Positions 24,257 through 35,218 of a stretch of 64,000 bases of DNA are shown in pieces; the first letter of the stretch is position 1, and every line of letters starts with the position of its first letter. A model generated the notes under the pieces. That model was not told where the DNA came from. It ran no database searches and was given only the letters and a program-made list of their open reading frames with translations. The DNA comes from Byssochlamys sp. IMV 00236. Lineage: Eukaryota; Ascomycota; Eurotiomycetes; Eurotiales; Thermoascaceae. The position numbers and the translations under genes are program-made. The stretch lies in assembly GCA_001931875.2 (NCBI GenBank), contig MSJH02000799.1, positions 124,001-188,000 of the forward strand, read 5' to 3'.

Positions 24257-24602
24257 AGTTATAGGTGGAGAAATGGGGAGAAGAGGTTGGGGNNNNNNNN
24301 NNNNNNNNNNNNGGGGGGGGGATTTTGTTTCTACGTTGAAGAGATTTGAATCTCGAAACTTAATCGTTAAGCAATAACGGCTTTTGTATTTGATTGTGTC
24401 AGCAGCTATGCTATAGGTGTTGTTTTTGGTTTTGCTTTATCGGATAGCATAAGGATAAATAAACATCTCCGTCCAACAGAGGGCACCGTAGCCAAAGCGA
24501 AGGTCCTGAGACAAAGGCGACACCACCTCTGCTGCTGAGGATATTGAATATAAAAAAAATAAGCAAGATGCAGCGAGTCTATGTCGTGGCCCTCTGTTCT
24601 GT
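24257..24602. other. Intergenic region with assembly gap
   Basis: 3' flanks of the small gene (+) and the glutaminase-like gene (-). Bases 24293-24312 are N, bounded by G-rich sequence on both sides (gttgggg before, nine G after), so the missing piece is probably a G-rich or repetitive run. Confidence 0.7.
24293..24312. other. Assembly gap (20 N)
   Basis: Twenty unresolved bases seen directly. The real length is unknown because 20 may be a placeholder. Confidence 0.95.
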
Positions 24603-27344
24603 TTATAGCTCGTCATCTTCATAGGGATCATTTATATACTCGGAGGAACCGGAGGTGAACTCAGCAGCTGCGCGTGCAGCAGCAGCCCAGTCGGCGCGGC
24701 TCTCACGCAAAGAGTTGCTCACTCCACCATCGTCATCCAGGAATGACAGTCCGTCCATGGCGCGTCCGCCACAAGCTCGCTGGAGGGCCAAGAAGGCGAA
24801 GTGACCACCCACGACAGGGCGAGCAAAGAAGTTCGGTCCTGGGAACCCACCATCTCCCTCTGTATTATGGAGATCAGTGAACGGGCGATCCGTCACCGTT
24901 TCGTTGATCCATGTTGCAACAGATTCCAGGATCTCACTGCGGACATTCTCGCTGGACACTGCCATGGAGAAGAATTCCCAGTCGGTCTTGGTGTAGAGGT
25001 GACGGCTGTCCAGAGACAAGCCATACTTCTGACGCACGTAGTGGTACCAGGTAGACTGCTTCTCGTAGATGTGTCTCGGGACGAATCCGATCTTCTTGGA
25101 AGACAGAGGCACCTGCGTAGTGCCTGAGGCAGCAAGGCTCTGTTCTGTGCCATCCAGATGGAAGCACAAGAGAGCATCGGCGTAAAGATTGTACAGAGTG
25201 GTCCACGAGCCATACCAGTTGTAAGCCAGCTTAGCATGGGTCTTGTCTCTCGACATAGCGAATTCTTCCCACTTGGCGATGTACGTATCGGATATATTCT
25301 GGACCAAGTTAGGACGTAACCAACAGATAAGTGATCAATAGAAATATACGTACCTTATAGTACTGGACATCCTCCGGAATTCCAGCTACTTCAGAGATCT
25401 GGCTCATGGCGTTGATACCGATGATACCCTTCAGGGCCAAGTTTGTCTGCAGGGCAAGCCAGCCGGCGAAGTCATCCGTCGAAACTAGATTTCAGGGGGT
25501 CAGTAAGCTAGACTCATGCGAAGTACAGAAAGATACACACGTTGGTTGGCAGGTTCCAGCGAATAGTCAACTAGATAGCCGGTCCACTGCTTCCATAGGC
25601 GGTAGGTCCTATCGACCCATTTCTTTGCCAGATGCACACCCTCCTTCGGACCGCCCCATTTGCCATCCTGATGGTTTATTCCAGAAACAGCCTGGAGGTC
25701 AGTCAGTGGGAACAGGCTCGACTCGCTCTCAGCCATGACTCGAGTCGGTGCGCCGTGAGCAGCCCATCTCGATGACGCCTGGTCATCGGCTGAGTAACGG
25801 AGAGAGTTGACGAGAGCCAAGCCCATGATAAGAATGTTTCCACACTCCTCCACGGGCATATATTCGTCCCGGCCGTCTGGATGTCCAGTCGCATTCGGGA
25901 AATGTGTTCCAAGGTCATGCATGGCATATGTGTTGGGGTATTGTCCGCTGAGCATATGCTCGATCAACGGCTCCAGAAGGTATGCCAGCCAACGAGGACT
26001 AGTGTACAAAAAGAACGGGAATGCCGGGAAGATGACATCGATAGTCTGGAAGTTGCCGTTTGAAGAGATCTCCTTCAAGAACAGAATTGGATCCTCGTCC
26101 GTTCCAGAGAAGCTGGTCGCACCCATAATCTGTCGTGCGGACAGGGCAACAATGTCTACGTAGTCCTCCGCTCCAGATTCATAAGCATCAATGGCCAATT
26201 GGTCGGAGTAGTTCGATGCCAGGGCACTGGCATGAGCAAAGTCCGCATAGTGGAACGACAGAAGGCTGTCCTCGGTTCCGAACCAGGACTTCCAGAGAGG
26301 TCGCATTAATGTCAGTCCACGTGCTGAGGCATATTGGACGACCGGGTCCTGGATGTGAGAGATCGTGAAGGTGACACTGCCGGTTGTGACGCCGCCAGTT
26401 GAGTTCAGCTGGAACTCCTTCGCAAAGGAAAAGACGGGCTCCTGGTCCATGACGCCACGGAACTTCTGGTCGTTGACGTTCCGCAGGGTGCCTGTCTTTG
26501 CGAAGCGCTGTCTGAGAAGGGCAGAGGTTCCGGACTCATGTTGAGCATCCTGTCTCTCTTTTAGCAATTGGAAATACCAGTAAGACATTTCCGGACGATA
26601 CTTACAGCAGGCCCGACGAAGTGCAGAGTTCCCCATTCCGCGCGATCATTGATCTCCGACAACAGCAACTCTCCCTGTCTCTTAACCTGCCATTTCTTGA
26701 GGCTGCTGCTCTCACCTCCCTGTGCAACGAGATGGTCGAATCCCCAGACGATCTGGCTGCCGCGATCTCCGCTCACCCATTGTCCATTGACATCAATGTA
26801 GACATTCACGTCAAAGTCGCCTTGGACATATACGGTCACATAGGATGCCGGAATGGACTGGCGCAGGGTCGATGTGGGTGTGATGGGAGACAGGAACGAG
26901 ACGGTGAGCTCGAGCGGGTAGCCATTCGGGGAAGGGGAAGGGATCTGGTATGTCAGGTTCGTGGTAGAGGCATCATACTTGGTCCCTACAAAGGCAGGGT
27001 ACGAGACATTATATCTGCTCTGGTCAGTTTCTGTCTGATATTATGCAAGATCATCTGCCATACCCATCTTTACGTCCAACAGGCAGCAAGGAATCGTGAG
27101 GCCTGCCCAGCAATGGATAGACGAGACCGGTACTGGGGACCTGGGCCATCAACGAGAGACCGACATCCTCTCCGGTATAGAACATGGGCCATTTCTCCCA
27201 TGGCTCATCACGGGCATTTCCCAGCCAAGTGCTGAGATAGGGATTGCGGACAATCAAGGGAAGGACGGGGGGAGTCAGTCTCGAGGCCTCTCCCAGGGCC
27301 GTGTGCAGCAGGGTTGCTGCCAGAGCAACGAGAGACCACCGCAT
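24603..27344 (-). CDS. Secreted GtaA-like glutaminase family protein
   Basis: Extracellular enzyme related to Aspergillus glutaminase A (L-glutamine to L-glutamate plus ammonia), of the DUF4964/DUF5127/DUF4965/DUF1793 architecture. Five exons, 27344..27064, 27014..26606, 26549..25541, 25484..25354 and 25298..24603, encode 841 aa in one frame. The signal peptide is MRWSLVALAATLLHTALG. The N-terminal block (PPVLPLIVRNPYLSTWLG) matches the family start. The C-terminal (alpha/alpha)6-type domain includes TYAMHDLGTHFPNATGH, NILIMGLALVNS and KIGFVPRHIYEKQSTWYHYV, and there are many N-glycosylation sequons. At 841 aa it is longer than the ~640-690 aa I recall for GtaA itself, so it belongs to the longer family branch and its true substrate is less certain. 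It ends in a short acidic tail (DPYEDDEL). Confidence 0.85.
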
Positions 27345-29023
27345 CGTGCCAGCTTCACCAGGAACGACGGGCAATGATGATACAGTGGCAGATAAGATAA
27401 AGCCTCAATAGGGATGCATTAGAGAAAATGACCCAAAGAACGATGAAACCAGCAGGTTTTGGGGAAGGGGAGAGAGCTGGCTGGCTTAAGGAGAGGCGAG
27501 CAAGTATGAGTGGAGAGGCTGGGCCTGGTGAGGTCATGCGGAGTCTCAGACTTGCCGTGGCTGCGCAGATCGGCGGTTCTTGTGGCTCTCTGCTGCGCGG
27601 AGAATGTAAATAATATCTATTATATTATTTATGTATTCTCGACTGTAGAGTAGACTGCTTTGGGTCTGTTTTGAAATGGATAGATACACTGGAACACTGA
27701 TTGAAGCGAGTCTCTGGAGTACTGCAGGGTTGTGGATACCAGTTACCGCCAGACCGATCACTTCCAATATCCAATATCTATAACTCAACAATGCCAAACT
27801 GCTGAGAAGATAAGAATCATCCGAATAACCATGGACAAAGCTCGTGCTCCGTAACTCAGTCAAACTACTAGAGTAATTGTTGCCATGAAGTTCCCTCTAT
27901 CCCCTATCCTGTATCGTGGAGTCAGGATGCGATACCTGTCTCCCAAGAATGATCGACCGCAGTATTTATGTCCTGCAGTAGTAGTTAGTCGCGCCAGAAG
28001 CCTGATCTAACCGGTTATTGTGCAATGTGTAATGTGTATTATGGACGCGATGAAGTACAGCGTGCCCAATCTCCAGGTCGTTTCAAAGCTTCCCCGGAAT
28101 GGGACCATGGGAAAGCTTCGCATGGCGCTCCTTCAGACACGTGTGTAGCAGCTTGGAATCCTCATTCCAATCGACGTCAACACGCCTTGCCCGGAGAAAT
28201 GGCAGATGAACCCCATATCAACGCTAATGACACGATATAGGATAGAGAAAGTGCAGTCCGTAGCATCCATTGCCGAAGAAGTCTGGACAAAGAAACCTTG
28301 TTGGACCGTCAACCCATTATCATTAATACCGACTACCCTCAGCGGTAACTAATGCTTCAATATCTCGCAATGGATAAATCTGTGGAAATAATGATAAGTC
28401 ATCTGGCAGTCCAGGTAACTAATCTCGAACCTGCTATTGACAAGCTGTGCGCTCGTCGAACAGAAACCAGGACCCTGCAGATGGGCATCCTGCTAGCTCG
28501 CTGAGCTCACACATCCCGTCCAACACGCAACCGCGCCAAACGACTGCACGAAATCGACTACAAAAGGACGCCATCCAAGCGTTTCGAGTCGCCCGTAGAC
28601 GCGTAGAGACGAGCAGACGTGGTGCAGCAACACGGACACGCTCAACGTGGATGGATTGTGATGGCCCAAGCTCGACTCCACCCCGCGGTTTTTCCGGGCG
28701 GGCATCGCGGGCCTTAGCAGCTCCATACAAAATAGACCGTCCACGCGAGCACTACGCGCCGCGATTGTTCATTGTTGCTCCTATTCAGCAGTCAATTGTC
28801 TCAATTGACTGATCAGAATTCATCCGATGGTCTTTTATTGCCCCTTGCCTTGACTTCTCATTATAGACTCCCCGCAATCTCTGTATATAGAAAACCGGCC
28901 GCGTGCTCGAACTACAGTGCTCCGCAACACTTCAAAGCAGCGCTTTCTTTACCTTCTGTTATACCCCCGATTGACAAAGGGACCTTATTCCATCACCAAT
29001 TCACTCCTATACGCCTCGATAAG
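27345..29023. other. Divergent intergenic region, glutaminase-like / Whi5-like
   Basis: About 1.7 kb between divergent genes. It would hold both promoters. Frames near 28434-28812 on both strands overlap and have no family features. No further gene is supported. Confidence 0.5.
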
Positions 29024-30232
29024 ATGGAGGACTCACCGGTCCGGTTGAGTCCTGTGAAGGATGGCAGACGCGTTTTGGGAGAGAAGACTCCCAACGCGTC
29101 AATACTCTCCCCATCGAAGAATCACAAGGCAGACACCGCAGCAACGACCGCTGTTCCAATGAAGCCTCTACGTGAAGCCCTGTCGCCACGGGTTACTGGA
29201 TTGTCCCATTATGCTGGCCAGAAGCGGACAATAGACCATGTGGAAGAACAAACAGAAAACCCCAGCTCACAACAGAGCCTATCTGCTGCTCTACCACCTT
29301 ATGAAGAACAGTTCCATATCTTTGACGAAAGCTCTCAATCCACAGTGAAGTCTGCTACTATGGTATGTGTTTAGTCTGCACAAGTGAATGTTGGATGCGG
29401 ATTGCTGATATCAGACCTCTTCAAAGGCCGCTTCACAATCCGAACACGAACAGTCCGTTGAGCAACCTGCCGAGCAACCTGCCCATCCACAAGGTCAACA
29501 AAGAGAACCGTCACAACTAAGGATGAGCATTTCTCCTAAGCAAAACATATCTGAGGCAGACCTGTCTGCCACTTCCGTGCCGTCTGATCCTGACGCGCGC
29601 AAAGCATTCATTCAGCAGGTGAGACGGAGATGTCTGATTGCTCTCCGGATTCAGCTGACCCTCAGCAGAAAGCAACTCTTCTTCGGGGCAGAATCCAGAC
29701 CGCGATGAAGCGTGTCAAGGATCCGCAGCTCGACCGCAGGGTGTCCGAGCTTGAAGCTCACAGCCGTAAGCGTCTGAGATTCTCCATGCCTGCGAGCCCA
29801 ACAAAGGAAGCTGCAGCTTCGCAGCAGACCGCGAGTTCGCCAGCCAAGGTCCCCAAGCTTCTTCCGGCTCCCGAACTGAAACCGACTGCGTATTCTGCCC
29901 GCTACGTTTCAGACATCCCTTCCTCTCCTCCCGCATCCGCTGGCGAAGAGCCTCACGACGACATGCCCACTCCCACTCAGAACAATCCGCGCCCAGAACC
30001 ACGCACTCCCGCAGCGCCCGTGCAGCTGAGCAGTCCGCCTGGCACTGCGAACCGTGAAGAGAAGACGGAAAAGACAGACAATGCAAAAGAGGAACTCGAC
30101 GAATCACAGTTTTCGAATTACGTCGATTATATGATAGCCAAGCGGAGCAGGGACGGTGTTGCGCTTGACGGCTTGATTCAACTCATGAAGACAACCGACA
30201 AGTACGATGGTTTGGACATGTGGACTGGATGA
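29024..30232 (+). CDS. Possible Whi5/Nrm1-like G1/S regulator
   Basis: Three exons, 29024..29362, 29415..29618 and 29669..30232, encode 368 aa. The protein is largely disordered, rich in SP/TP sites (MEDSPVRLSPVKDGRRVLGE, ILSPSKN, ALSPRVTG) as expected of a CDK substrate. A central helical block reads FIQQKATLLRGRIQTAMKRV and resembles the short GTB motif of Whi5/Nrm1 repressors of G1/S transcription. The C-terminus (NYVDYMIAKRSRDGVALDGL, then MKTTDKYDGLDMW) is an ordered, probably conserved segment. The Whi5-like call is tentative. A CDK-regulated nuclear protein of unknown role is the safer reading. The third exon has a tandem ctcagcag acceptor that can add one Gln. The upstream in-frame ATG at 28772 lies in probable 5' leader. 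Confidence 0.6.
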
Positions 30233-31266
30233 GCGGGTTTTTCTCTTCGCGGGCGCTCACAAGCAATGAGGCATTTTCGATTCTTGTACAATATGATTAG
30301 GGATACCCTGTGTCGGGGATAGGTTTGGGGAACTGCTCTGTTGCATGCATGCTAGTTAATCACTCATGACATTCCTGCTTCTTAGATGCGGCAGGATCAT
30401 AACGTCTGTCAGTTAACGGCCAGCTATCTGGAACTTTTGACAAATGCATATTGAAAAGGCCACGGCCAGTCGACCAGTTGCATCATTAATGAGCGGTCCA
30501 AGTCGTAATGCTCCTGATAACGGCATGTCCCACGTGACATCACGTGAACCATGTAGACCTAGAAGGGCTTCAATCCAGCCGTATTGACTGCAATTGCTGA
30601 TTGTTTATAGACAATCCTTTTGTATAATTGAATTCGCGCTGTCTGATATTCTCCAATCGAGGACAGCTGGATAAGGGGATAGATTGCATTTGATGAATGG
30701 ACATTGGATTTGGTACCAGAGACATTCCCCCTCTGAGGACATAGTAGATACTATTCCATTTCAATCTCTGCCTTCTATATGTCTAAAGGGGGATGATAAT
30801 CCCATATCTATCTTCAAGCACACAAAGAATCTAGACCTTAGTGATCTAGTAGGTTCAATCCTATAATTAGGATAATCAAAGCAATCAAAGAACCTGCTTA
30901 TCAGCTGTACACAGCCTTTGTGCGCCGACAGAATATCTATGGGCAGATGTGCTTGGTATGATATCTTTATACCTGATGAATTAAAGACATTTCCCATAGG
31001 GATCAAGTGTGCCTGAACATACCCGAGAGTTACCATGAAACTTCCAGCAGCTCGGTATTAGAGAGGAACAAATCTCTACTCTGGACAGTTAGGCTATCAT
31101 AATCTTATGCTATTCATATACATAGTACTGCAGAATTGTAGTAACGGTATTATGTCAAAATATATAGAACATTTCTTTCTCTCGAAAGACAACTTATGTC
31201 ATCGTTGCTCCGCCTCCGCCATCCGCCATCCGCGATAGCCCAAGACTCCGTAGATACCGCACCCAA
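30233..31266. other. Intergenic region with paired CACGTGA sites
   Basis: About 1 kb between convergent gene ends. Two CACGTGA elements start at 30531 and 30541, exactly ten bases apart. Short frames at 30684-30866 (+) and 30761-31036 (-) have no family content. No gene is supported. Confidence 0.5.
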
Positions 31267-31749
31267 TTAGAGAAGAGACTGCACCTCCCCATAATCCGGT
31301 AACAGTGATCCGAAATCATTAAAAAGACTCTCGTCCAATGCGTTCGAGTCTGCTCCTGAAGCCACAGGTTCTGTCTCTGATTTTTGTCCGAGCGACGAGA
31401 ACAAATCCAAGTTATCCATCATATCAGACATCTTAATATCCGATTCCCCATACTTATCAGGACTTCCAATACCCTGGTTCTGAGCAGACAGGGAATTCTG
31501 ATTCTCTCCATTATCCACTAGGTAAGAACCAGCCGTCAAATCTCCTGTAAACGCAACTGCATATTCACAGACCAGACAGTGTCGTGGAGTTGCAGACAAG
31601 GCGATATTCATCGTCCCGCAGACCCGGATAATAGGATTGGGGTTCTGCAGCGGTTTTGGCGCTGGATAGAATGTTGCATGCCAGCAAGGCTGGAATAACT
31701 CGTAGACTGTGCAGGTGCAGGGAGGAGCGTTGGGTTTGTAGAAGCACAT
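31267..31749 (-). CDS. Unknown Cys-containing fungal protein
   Basis: Single-exon frame of 160 aa. The N-terminal half carries cysteines spaced CTCTVYELFQPCWHATFY and then RHCLVCEYAVAF, possibly a metal-binding or disulphide module. The C-terminal half is acidic and disordered (DMMDNLDLFSSLG, DESLFNDFGSLLPDYG). No signal peptide is present, so the cysteines are probably cytosolic or nuclear. The Cys-rich head plus acidic tail could suit a regulatory protein, but I do not recognise the family. The start is the first Met before the Cys block. No intron is needed. Confidence 0.6.
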   Translation of the reverse strand: MCFYKPNAPPCTCTVYELFQPCWHATFYPAPKPLQNPNPIIRVCGTMNIALSATPRHCLVCEYAVAFTGDLTAGSYLVDNGENQNSLSAQNQGIGSPDKYGESDIKMSDMMDNLDLFSSLGQKSETEPVASGADSNALDESLFNDFGSLLPDYGEVQSLL

Positions 31750-32330
31750 GTTTTCGCGTTGCTGGATACTGGATGGAAATGTATATGGGAAGGAGAAGGG
31801 CGTCTGGTTTTGAGGTTTTGGTTGCTCGGTTCTGTGGTGGCTTTACTGATTTGGGTGACTTTATTTCCTTTCGTGGAGCAGTGGTGGAAGAATTGTGAAT
31901 GTGTGGATGGAAATGATACCACTAAGGATGAAAATGTCGAGACTAAATACTCCGGTGGATGTCCATATACACACAACCGGTTATCTTCAGAGTCCGTCCT
32001 TCAGCGTCTATAGCTCTGTAGATATTTGGTTTGTCTCCAATGCAGGACAATGGTCTTTGTAATGCATCTGCTTCTATAAAGGACACTTTCTGCAGAGATG
32101 ATTGGAGACATCTTCTTACAGGCCAGCTTATTTTAGCACAAAGGATACGTCGCAGAGTCATTGATCTTTTTTCCCGAATTGGCATCGCATATCCGTTGTT
32201 AGGAATATGCTCATTATCTTTTCTCGTACTCGTACTCGTACTTTGGCACACAGTGCCGGATATATATGGTACAGGAATTTGAAAATAGCATGAAAAGAGA
32301 ACCGGTGGATGGCATGGAATCCTGGTATCC
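31750..32330. other. Intergenic region
   Basis: Upstream flank of the Cys protein and 3' flank of the Spb4 gene. Frames here on both strands lack coding signs and overlap the Spb4 tail antisense. A ctcgtactcgtactcgta repeat lies near 32224. No gene is supported. Confidence 0.5.
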
Positions 32331-34351
32331 TCAGTCGAAACCCTCAAACTCGTCTTCCCCGCCGTTTGCGGCACCTGCGGCCTCTTTGGAGGCGGCTCGT
32401 TCTTGTTCTTTTTGCTTTCTAATTTCCTCCAGCATCCTCTCTGTCTCACGCACCTTCTGTTTCTCCTCCTCTGTCATCTTCTCCCACCTGTCTCTGTCCT
32501 TTCTCGCTCTCTTCTTCTCTCTGCGCTTCTCACGCTCGCCCTTCTGTTCTATTTTCTGACTCCAGGGTATACTTTCGGCTGGTCTCTTCTTCTGATGTTG
32601 CTGAGAAACATCATCGCCAGCTTCCGCCTTTTCTTTGAGAGCTTCCTGGCGGTGCTTTTCTCTCTGCTTTTCCTTGTATGCATAATTGTCCCAATCAAGG
32701 CTGACACCTAGAGTCGTATCTCCCTTGAAGTTCCTTAGTTCTGGCATTCGAGGAAGCTTTAGGAGCCCCCAAGCATGACCTAGTGCTTCCCAATCCAGAT
32801 CTGCAACTCTGAATATGCTGCTGGCTTGGTGTTTGCTGTAGCTGCGGACGAAGCTCACAAATCCTTTTTGGCCTTTGTCATGAAGAGCGCGGTCTTTCGA
32901 GACGGCTTTACGGAATTTTTCTGTAGCAGCGGATGCATCTGCATCAGATAGCGAGAGCCTAGGGTTCTCATACAGTGTCACCGGGGTCTTGCGAACTTCG
33001 AGGAACGGCACGTAATCCTCTTCTCTTCCTGGGTGTAGAAGAACTATACTCAATCCTCGACGGCCTGCCCGACCAGCACGACCGCACCGATGCATGAATG
33101 CCTTTGGGTCTGATGGAGGATCTACTTGAATGACAAGATCCACCGCGGGAATATCCAACCCGCGGGCAGCGACATCTGTTGTTAATAGGACGGCAGGCGT
33201 CGTCGAATTGGTGAAACGTGTAAAGTTCTTTTGTCGAACATTAGCAGGGTGCTTGCCGTGAAGAGGAATCACGAGGAAATCGTCTCCAAGGAGCAAAGGA
33301 ACTAAATGCTGGAAATAATCGACACCGGCGCAGGTTGAGAAATAGAGGATAGTTTTCTGTGGCGTCGGTTCAACGGCGGAGAGAATTCGTTGAACTGCCG
33401 GTAATTTGTGTGTTGGAGGAGTCAGAAGGTAGGTCATTTGCAAACTGCGATTTCATCAGCGACCGATGTTCAGGAAAGAGGAAACTCAACCGATTGTACC
33501 TTGCTGGAGTGCGTTTGTCTTCGACACCAGATGCGCCCTTCACCTTGACCGCGATTTTGACTGGATTCCGGAGGCCTACCCTCACTAGCTGGTCGACAGC
33601 TTCACTCACACTAGCACTGAACAGTCCAGTTCGTCGCTGCTTCGGTAACCGAGCCAAGATCTTTGAAAGATCATCCTTGAAACCAAGATCCAACAGTCTA
33701 TCCGCCTCGTCCATTACCAGTACCTCAAATGATGACTGAGGACAATGGACGTGGGGTGACGAGAGCAGCTCCAGCAGTCTTCCAGGGGTGGAGACAAGGA
33801 CATTCGGAGATCGCTTCAAGAATGTACTTAGGTCCTCCGCTGGTGTGGTTAGCCCTCCCAAAAGCAGTTGTGGGACAACTTTGAGGGTGGACGATGGGTA
33901 TTTTGGACGTTCGCTTGCATCTTCTTCGTCCGGCGGATTAATGACCGATGCAGAAGGTTCGTGGAAAGCCAGTAATGAGACAAGAACATTATATATCTGG
34001 GATGCAAGTTCTCTTCGGACAGGTCAGACTTGTGACTTGAAACTCCATTGGATAGACTTCTTACCTGGTTGGAGAGATGATGATGGCGCCAATATTATGC
34101 TTTTTGATTGGTTCCTCTAGTCGCAGCAACTTCTCGACCACAGGGATTAAGAAGGACAGGGTCTTTCCACTTCCGGTAACAGCTTCAACCACCACATCTT
34201 TGTGGCCCATGAAAAGAGGGATGGTGGAGGCCTGCACGGGTGTCATGCGAGAGAACCCCATGGTGGAAACAGCATCCAGGATCCATGGTGAGAGCGGCGG
34301 ATTGAGAGCCTCCCACGCCCTCGAGGACGTGGCAGCCGGCTTCGGGGCCAT
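32331..34351 (-). CDS. spb4: ATP-dependent RNA helicase Spb4 (DEAD box)
   Basis: Nucleolar DEAD-box helicase needed for 60S ribosomal subunit maturation. Three exons, 34351..34065, 34012..33500 and 33444..32331, encode 637 aa, the usual Spb4 size. Visible motifs are the Q motif ([15 protein letters not shown]), motif I AVTGSGKT (Lys about 63), PTRELA across the first intron, [18 protein letters not shown] (about 196), motif III as SAS in place of [18 protein letters not shown] and [11 protein letters not shown] (about 383). The C-terminal extension contains the Spb4 block [19 protein letters not shown] and a long Lys/Glu/Arg coiled tail. An in-frame ATG at 34579 would add 76 residues, but the family begins near MAPKPA at 34351, so that start is preferred. 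Confidence 0.93.
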
Positions 34352-35218
34352 GACAGGGAAGGACTGCGCTGGAGGAGGACGACGTTGTCGGTCCTTGCCT
34401 GGTGGTAAAGTACCGTCTTGTCTCCGCGCTCGAAAATTATTTTGAGATTGATAACCGTTATCGATGGAGAGCACTTTTCTGCCGTCACGTGATAAACTGA
34501 TAGTCAAAGGCGGTGAGACGTCCATCGACATGCATCTTGCTGTTGTGCACTGCTGTATGAGTCGTAGTGACTTACCCAAGTCTTGTATTCAAGCCTTGGT
34601 AGGATGTCAAAAATATGTACGTTTACTCGGAGCATGTGTTGGAATAGGTATATATATTATTATACCATATCGGGATATCGCCTTGACTTGTCCGTGCACG
34701 ATCAGATCGACCAGATCGTATGGTAGGGCGGTTCTGCCGTGCCAGACCGCCGATCTATTATTGGCCTGAGCTCCAAGGCTTTCCGACGAACGCCGGCGTT
34801 GCTGAAAGTTTGATCGCGATATCCAACTAACTAACTGTTAATTGTTCCTTGCTCAAGTGACCTTTTCTCTGTTCTCAGACTTGCTCCACACGTCCCACTC
34901 TCCACGTTGAAAAGAGAAGAAGGCTTTGGTCATTATTAATGTTACGCATGTGCTAGACAGAGCCTCCCACCTCGCTATGCGCCAGCAGCGACTCAGCTTC
35001 GACCTCCAGCAAGTTTTGAACCAAAGTTACGCTCCGACAGTTGCCCGATCTGGTTGTGTGCTATCGCACCAATATCTACCGTCAATATTCCGCTCGCTGC
35101 AGAAATCGGGACTCTATCCTCAGGCATTTTTGCCCAGGACGTGACTCTCTTGTGTCAGCTTCAGCTAGGAGTCATCCGGCGGCCAGCATTGCCGCCTTTT
35201 GACTTCCCTGCGATCGAG
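34352..35218. other. Divergent promoter region, Spb4 / Dgk1-like
   Basis: About 0.87 kb between divergent starts. A CACGTG E-box lies at about 34493 (gtcacgtgata), upstream of the helicase gene. In-frame upstream ATGs exist on both sides. No separate gene. Confidence 0.5.
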
